This document shows positions 60,436 through 64,000 of a stretch of DNA of 64,000 bases, piece after piece. Where the stretch lies: contig JBLDXI010000064.1 of the NCBI GenBank assembly GCA_047495785.1, positions 434,001 through 498,000 of the forward strand, written 5' to 3'. This stretch comes from Lepidodermella squamata (lineage: Eukaryota > Gastrotricha). Made by a program: the position numbers and the translations under genes. The stretch's first letter is position 1; each line of letters begins with the position of its first letter. The notes below the pieces were generated by a model, which made no database searches, was not told the origin of the DNA, and saw nothing but the letters and a program-made list of their open reading frames with translations.

Positions 60436-61795
60436 GCTGTTTGCAATAAAATACTTGGTACTGGTATAAGCTACTTTTTATTCGTCGGTAATAGCATCAT
60501 TATTGCGGCGCATCCGATGCCGAGCGGTTACAACGCCTACCAGAATGCGTACTATGCACAAACGCTTCAGACAATTTCTCCGTTATCATGGCTAAATTCT
60601 AAATATCAACCAAGTTTATCCTCTTCTTCCTTATTTCATGTTCGTTCCTTCATTCTCAAGTTCATTCTCAAGTGATACTTTTCTGTCTCTCTGTATAGTC
60701 TTGTTGAATCATGAGAGCATCACCACTTGTTGAAACATGACAGAGTTTGCGTTCGAAAGGGCACACTTTTTTATTGATTTTTCATTATTCCCGGAGCAAC
60801 GTTTCATGCAACCCATGCAGTAATCATCACGAAAAATGCATATTATGGAATTATGACTAGATGAGCCAATTTTTCTACTATTCAGCATTCAGCCCCTAAA
60901 TCCTGAAAATGCCAAGAAAGCACTTATTACGCTATTATTTATAATCTATCTTGTGGTTTCCTTCTCCATTATCTCGCAGATATCCTTCTATGTCCTTCTT
61001 AAGTTTTAACACGACAAGCGATCACATTTATATTTCTCTGTTTCGATCATAGAATCAATCCCCTTCAATGTTTTATCAACTCTTTATGAGCCGTTGCGCT
61101 GTTGCACCAAACTGAACTAGAAACTTGCGCCAAGCTCGCGAAATCGCTTGAAGTAGAAAGTAGATTCGCAGCCACATGAGGTCAATAGTAGAATCGCACA
61201 AAATTTACGAAGTTGCTAGCATTCGAGAATTGCTAGGAACGAAACTCTTTTTTATTGTCCTTATTCGGCATGTTCAGTTCGTAAATTTAAAATAAAAGCA
61301 AGACCAACAGAAAAATGCATGACAGACAAGGCGCCGGAACAACGGGGACACGCGCTTGTCTTAGACAGTGCACGGTCTTAGATGACTTGCATCCCTGCAT
61401 CCTAAGAAAGATAGCGGGTGGTCTTGGTATAATGTCATCTGGTTAGCGATTTAGCGATCGAGTTGATTAGCAATAAACAACGATTCCGCCGTATTCGAGT
61501 AATGCTTGACATGCAACTCGATTGGCTTGATTAGTAAAAGACAAAACATGACCCACCATTCAAGTTTGGGTTTCACGAGTTTTGCGCGGATGAAATGCTA
61601 CGTCAAGAGCAAAATGCCACGGACTAATATTTATCAATGAAAACAATCATGCGCAGGAGTATAATTTACAAAGCGCATCCACTCGGTCATTTGACTGGAA
61701 TCCTATCTATAAATTAGGGCTATCAGGAATTCTTACGGCACTTCAAACGGATCTATTGGCGAGAATGTGCTGATTGATTGAAAGTCTAATGTGCT
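60436..61795. other. intergenic region
   Basis: No gene, LTR or repeat that I can define. The missing 5' part of the copia element is not recognisable here. Confidence 0.4.
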
Positions 61796-62753
61796 CTAGG
61801 GTAAAGTCGCTCAATGCGGGGACAAGTTAAGGTTTATTTATATTCGTATCATTTCTGTGAATCGCATTTAGATGAGGATGGTGTCAATAGCGGCAGCATA
61901 TGGCGGCGCGCTCGCTCCTTTTGTGTGGGCTTCCGGTTCGACATTTGGGATAGCGTGCAGTTCATGATCACTGTGTCCGTTTTCGATGCAGTTTTTGCAG
62001 AAATAAAAAAAAATTTCGCTCTATTAATTCATCTTTTTAACAGAATATCTTTTGGCGGAACCAAATTTGCCTGTTGCGGAACCAAATTTGACTGTAGCGG
62101 AACCAAATCGGCATATTGCGGGACCTAATTTTAGGTAAGCAAAAGGCCGCTTTTTGAATATTTCTACGAAATTGAGGCAATACATGAATTCTAAAGTGAA
62201 GAATGCATCTTTTACAGAATTTTACGCTGAATTTAATGATGATTTATCTCAAATTATGCTGATAAATCATGACAAGATTGAAAGCTTCAAAAAGTGGCTT
62301 TAGGCCCATTGCAAATTCCAAAATTTGGTTCCGCTAACAGGCAATTTTGGTTCCGCTACAGTCAAATTTGGTTCCGCTAAAAGTAAGACCCTCTTTTTAA
62401 CCACGTCAAATTTATGGAGCGCGCGATTGTTTATTGAGGTATTCTGAAAAAGCATATTCGACAGTGTTTTCTGCCAACATTTCAAATTATTATCGATTAT
62501 AATGAGCAAACCGCAGCTTGTCCCAAATAAGCATCCACAATTACCGCTCTTGTCCGGAATGGCAAACCTGGCACGCATGTGGGACGGGCTGTTTTTATTG
62601 TTTCGGGCGCGCGCGCAAGGTGTCAAATTATAGCGGACTCATCTGTCTATAATGTCCACAAAAATTGTCTATGCAACGCTCTACTTGGATGATCTGAATT
62701 AATTTTACGAAAACGCATCGAATTTTGTCCCAAATTGTGCGACTTTACCCTAG
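61796..62753. mobile_element. non-autonomous DNA element, 958 bp
   Basis: Termini CTAGGGTAAAGTCGC (61796-61810) and GCGACTTTACCCTAG (62739-62753) are perfect inverted repeats, extending imperfectly to about 33 bases (CAAT..GGGACAA). Internally, GCGGAACCAAATTTG-type words occur three times at 62055-62108 and three times inverted at 62322-62380, making a second fold-back. No transposase frame. No clear target duplication. Confidence 0.78.
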
Positions 62754-62865
62754 ATATTCAAATTTAACACTTAATTAGTGTCCAATACATATTGACATTC
62801 TTTGTTTTGAAATGGAAGAAACAGCTAAACCAAAGCAGGATGAATCGCCATCACTGCTCCGTAGT

Positions 62866-63050
62866 CGTTAGCGTCGTTGAATAACTCGGATTCGGGCTTG
62901 TTCGCGTCAGTTACTGACAGTTGACGGGCGATAACAAGTTTGCTTCCCCTCTTCACTCACATAAAAACTACCCTTTTGCCTTCTTTTCTCACTATTCATC
63001 TTTTACTGACGTAAATAAGCCCAAATCTGAGTTATTCAACGACGCTAACG
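62866..63050. mobile_element. MITE-like element, 185 bp
   Basis: CGTTAGCGTCGTTGAATAAC at 62866 is matched by its complement ending at 63050. The arms are about 34 bases with a few mismatches (CTCGGATTCGGGCTT against AAGCCCAAATCTGAG). Non-coding interior. Target duplication not clear. Confidence 0.72.
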
Positions 63051-64000
63051 CTCCCATTTCTGTGGCTTGTTATGTTAGTTATCGTTAATTAGTTAGCTAT
63101 AGATACCCAATGGAGTATCGCCGTCATCTATTCTTGAAAATGGTTACTTCATTTCAGTTTCAAGTAATACATTTTCAGAAAACTTAAAATACCGCTTGTT
63201 TCCTAATTGCGACACTTTAAAAACTATCCGCTAACTTCCAGAGTTTGGAGATTCTATAATTTTTCCTAGAACTTTCTATTTAGAACGGGTCTTTTCTAAA
63301 ATAGTCAGTAATGATTCATTAAATTCTGAATGCGATATCTCTCGAAGCTATTAAAGTATAGTAATAGTGCATCCTATTAGCTGCTGTATTAAATTTCAAA
63401 TTCTGCATTGTTGATAGGATTATTTTACTTCAACATTTACTCGAAGTCACCTCTTTAGTAATAACTGTTTGGACATCGGATACTGATTGGGAATCGGAAA
63501 TGTTAAATTGGCGAAATTCCGGCAACAGGTCGCTACTATACTATTTGCTGAGTGCTGGCTATTTCGATATATTCAACCTGTTATCGCCATTTTTGTTGAA
63601 CAAAATGTGATGAATTATTCTCTTGGTTTTACTTCCTTTGTTCATTTTCGATTATTTCGGTGCGTTGAAAATAAAGATGCACGGCAACGGGTCACGGCAG
63701 CTCGTTTTTGCTAACTGTGAAATCTTCAATATATCGAAGAATTACACAAAAGCGCGAGAGAACTTATTAAAATTCGCGAGAAAGAATTATAGAAAGGATA
63801 GACGAAGAAGCTGAATTCCTCTTTTCTCTTCAAGAGTCCAAGAACGCAAGATAGCAATTGCAGCTAATGGCAATTTTATAGCCCTTGAACCGAAGATAGT
63901 AATTTTGGATGCAACCGCTCCGCAATTGTAAACACCGCAATATAGCGGTATAATGATATATAGAAATATGCGCTAGCACTGGCGGTCCCTTACGTCGCAA
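63051..64000. other. AT-rich terminal region
   Basis: No gene supported. Two short plus-strand frames (63487-63814) overlap in different frames and have no domain. Confidence 0.4.

Noticed and set aside
1-64000. CRISPR array, operon or plasmid features
   Set aside because: No evenly spaced short direct repeats with unique spacers, and the spliced genes with signal peptides are eukaryotic.

Overview
The window is animal nuclear DNA. It carries spliceosomal genes with very short introns (mostly about 45-70 nt), secreted multi-exon proteins with signal peptides, a neurotransmitter-type (Cys-loop) receptor fold, a VMO-I domain, a Ty1/copia retroelement, LINE remnants, a tRNA-derived SINE and many small inverted-repeat DNA elements. 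There is nothing bacterial (no operons, no Shine-Dalgarno-led genes). The compact introns point to a small-genome invertebrate; I cannot name the phylum from the sequence alone.

Layout: 1-2.7 kb, a diverged non-coding direct duplication; 2.7-4.0 kb, an ankyrin-repeat gene (+); 5.56-8.48 kb, secreted PAN-like gene A (-), 13 exons; 8.9-10.3 kb, fold-back elements and a LINE scrap; 11.3-16.2 kb, a decayed giant receptor gene (+); 16.89-20.06 kb, PAN-like gene B (-), 13 exons; 20.9-22.8 kb, two small secreted Cys-rich genes (+); 23.2-25.1 kb, fold-back repeats and a 5'-truncated LINE (-); 25.9-44.6 kb, three intact giant receptor genes in tandem (+); 44.8-45.6 kb, a VMO-I gene (-); 46.8-47.9 kb, an ankyrin gene with a signal peptide (+); 48.1-53.0 kb, a fourth intact giant receptor gene (-); 53.8-54.4 kb, a third small Cys-rich gene (-); 54.6-54.9 kb, a SINE; 55.9-60.4 kb, a copia element split by a hAT-type MITE (-); 61.8-63.1 kb, two inverted-repeat DNA elements.

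The standout system is the five-member family of roughly 1,600-residue proteins encoded without introns. Each has a signal peptide, five tandem concanavalin/LamG-like domains with a strict ~230-residue period, a Thr/Ser-rich mucin-like stalk, and a complete pentameric ligand-gated ion channel (Cys-loop with 13 intervening residues, FPFD motif, four membrane segments). The pore lining has Glu at -1', Thr at 6', Leu at 9' and Val at 13', the pattern of cation-selective channels. The M3-M4 loop is only about 16 residues. The copies are mosaics: different segments group the paralogues differently, implying repeated gene conversion or unequal exchange. One copy is a pseudogene with three frame-disrupting lesions.

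Apart from the copia element and the first ankyrin gene, nearly every gene here is predicted to be secreted or to have a giant extracellular part. The cluster therefore looks like a fast-evolving surface or secretion locus. A shared role, such as chemosensing, mucus/egg coat or defence, is inference only.
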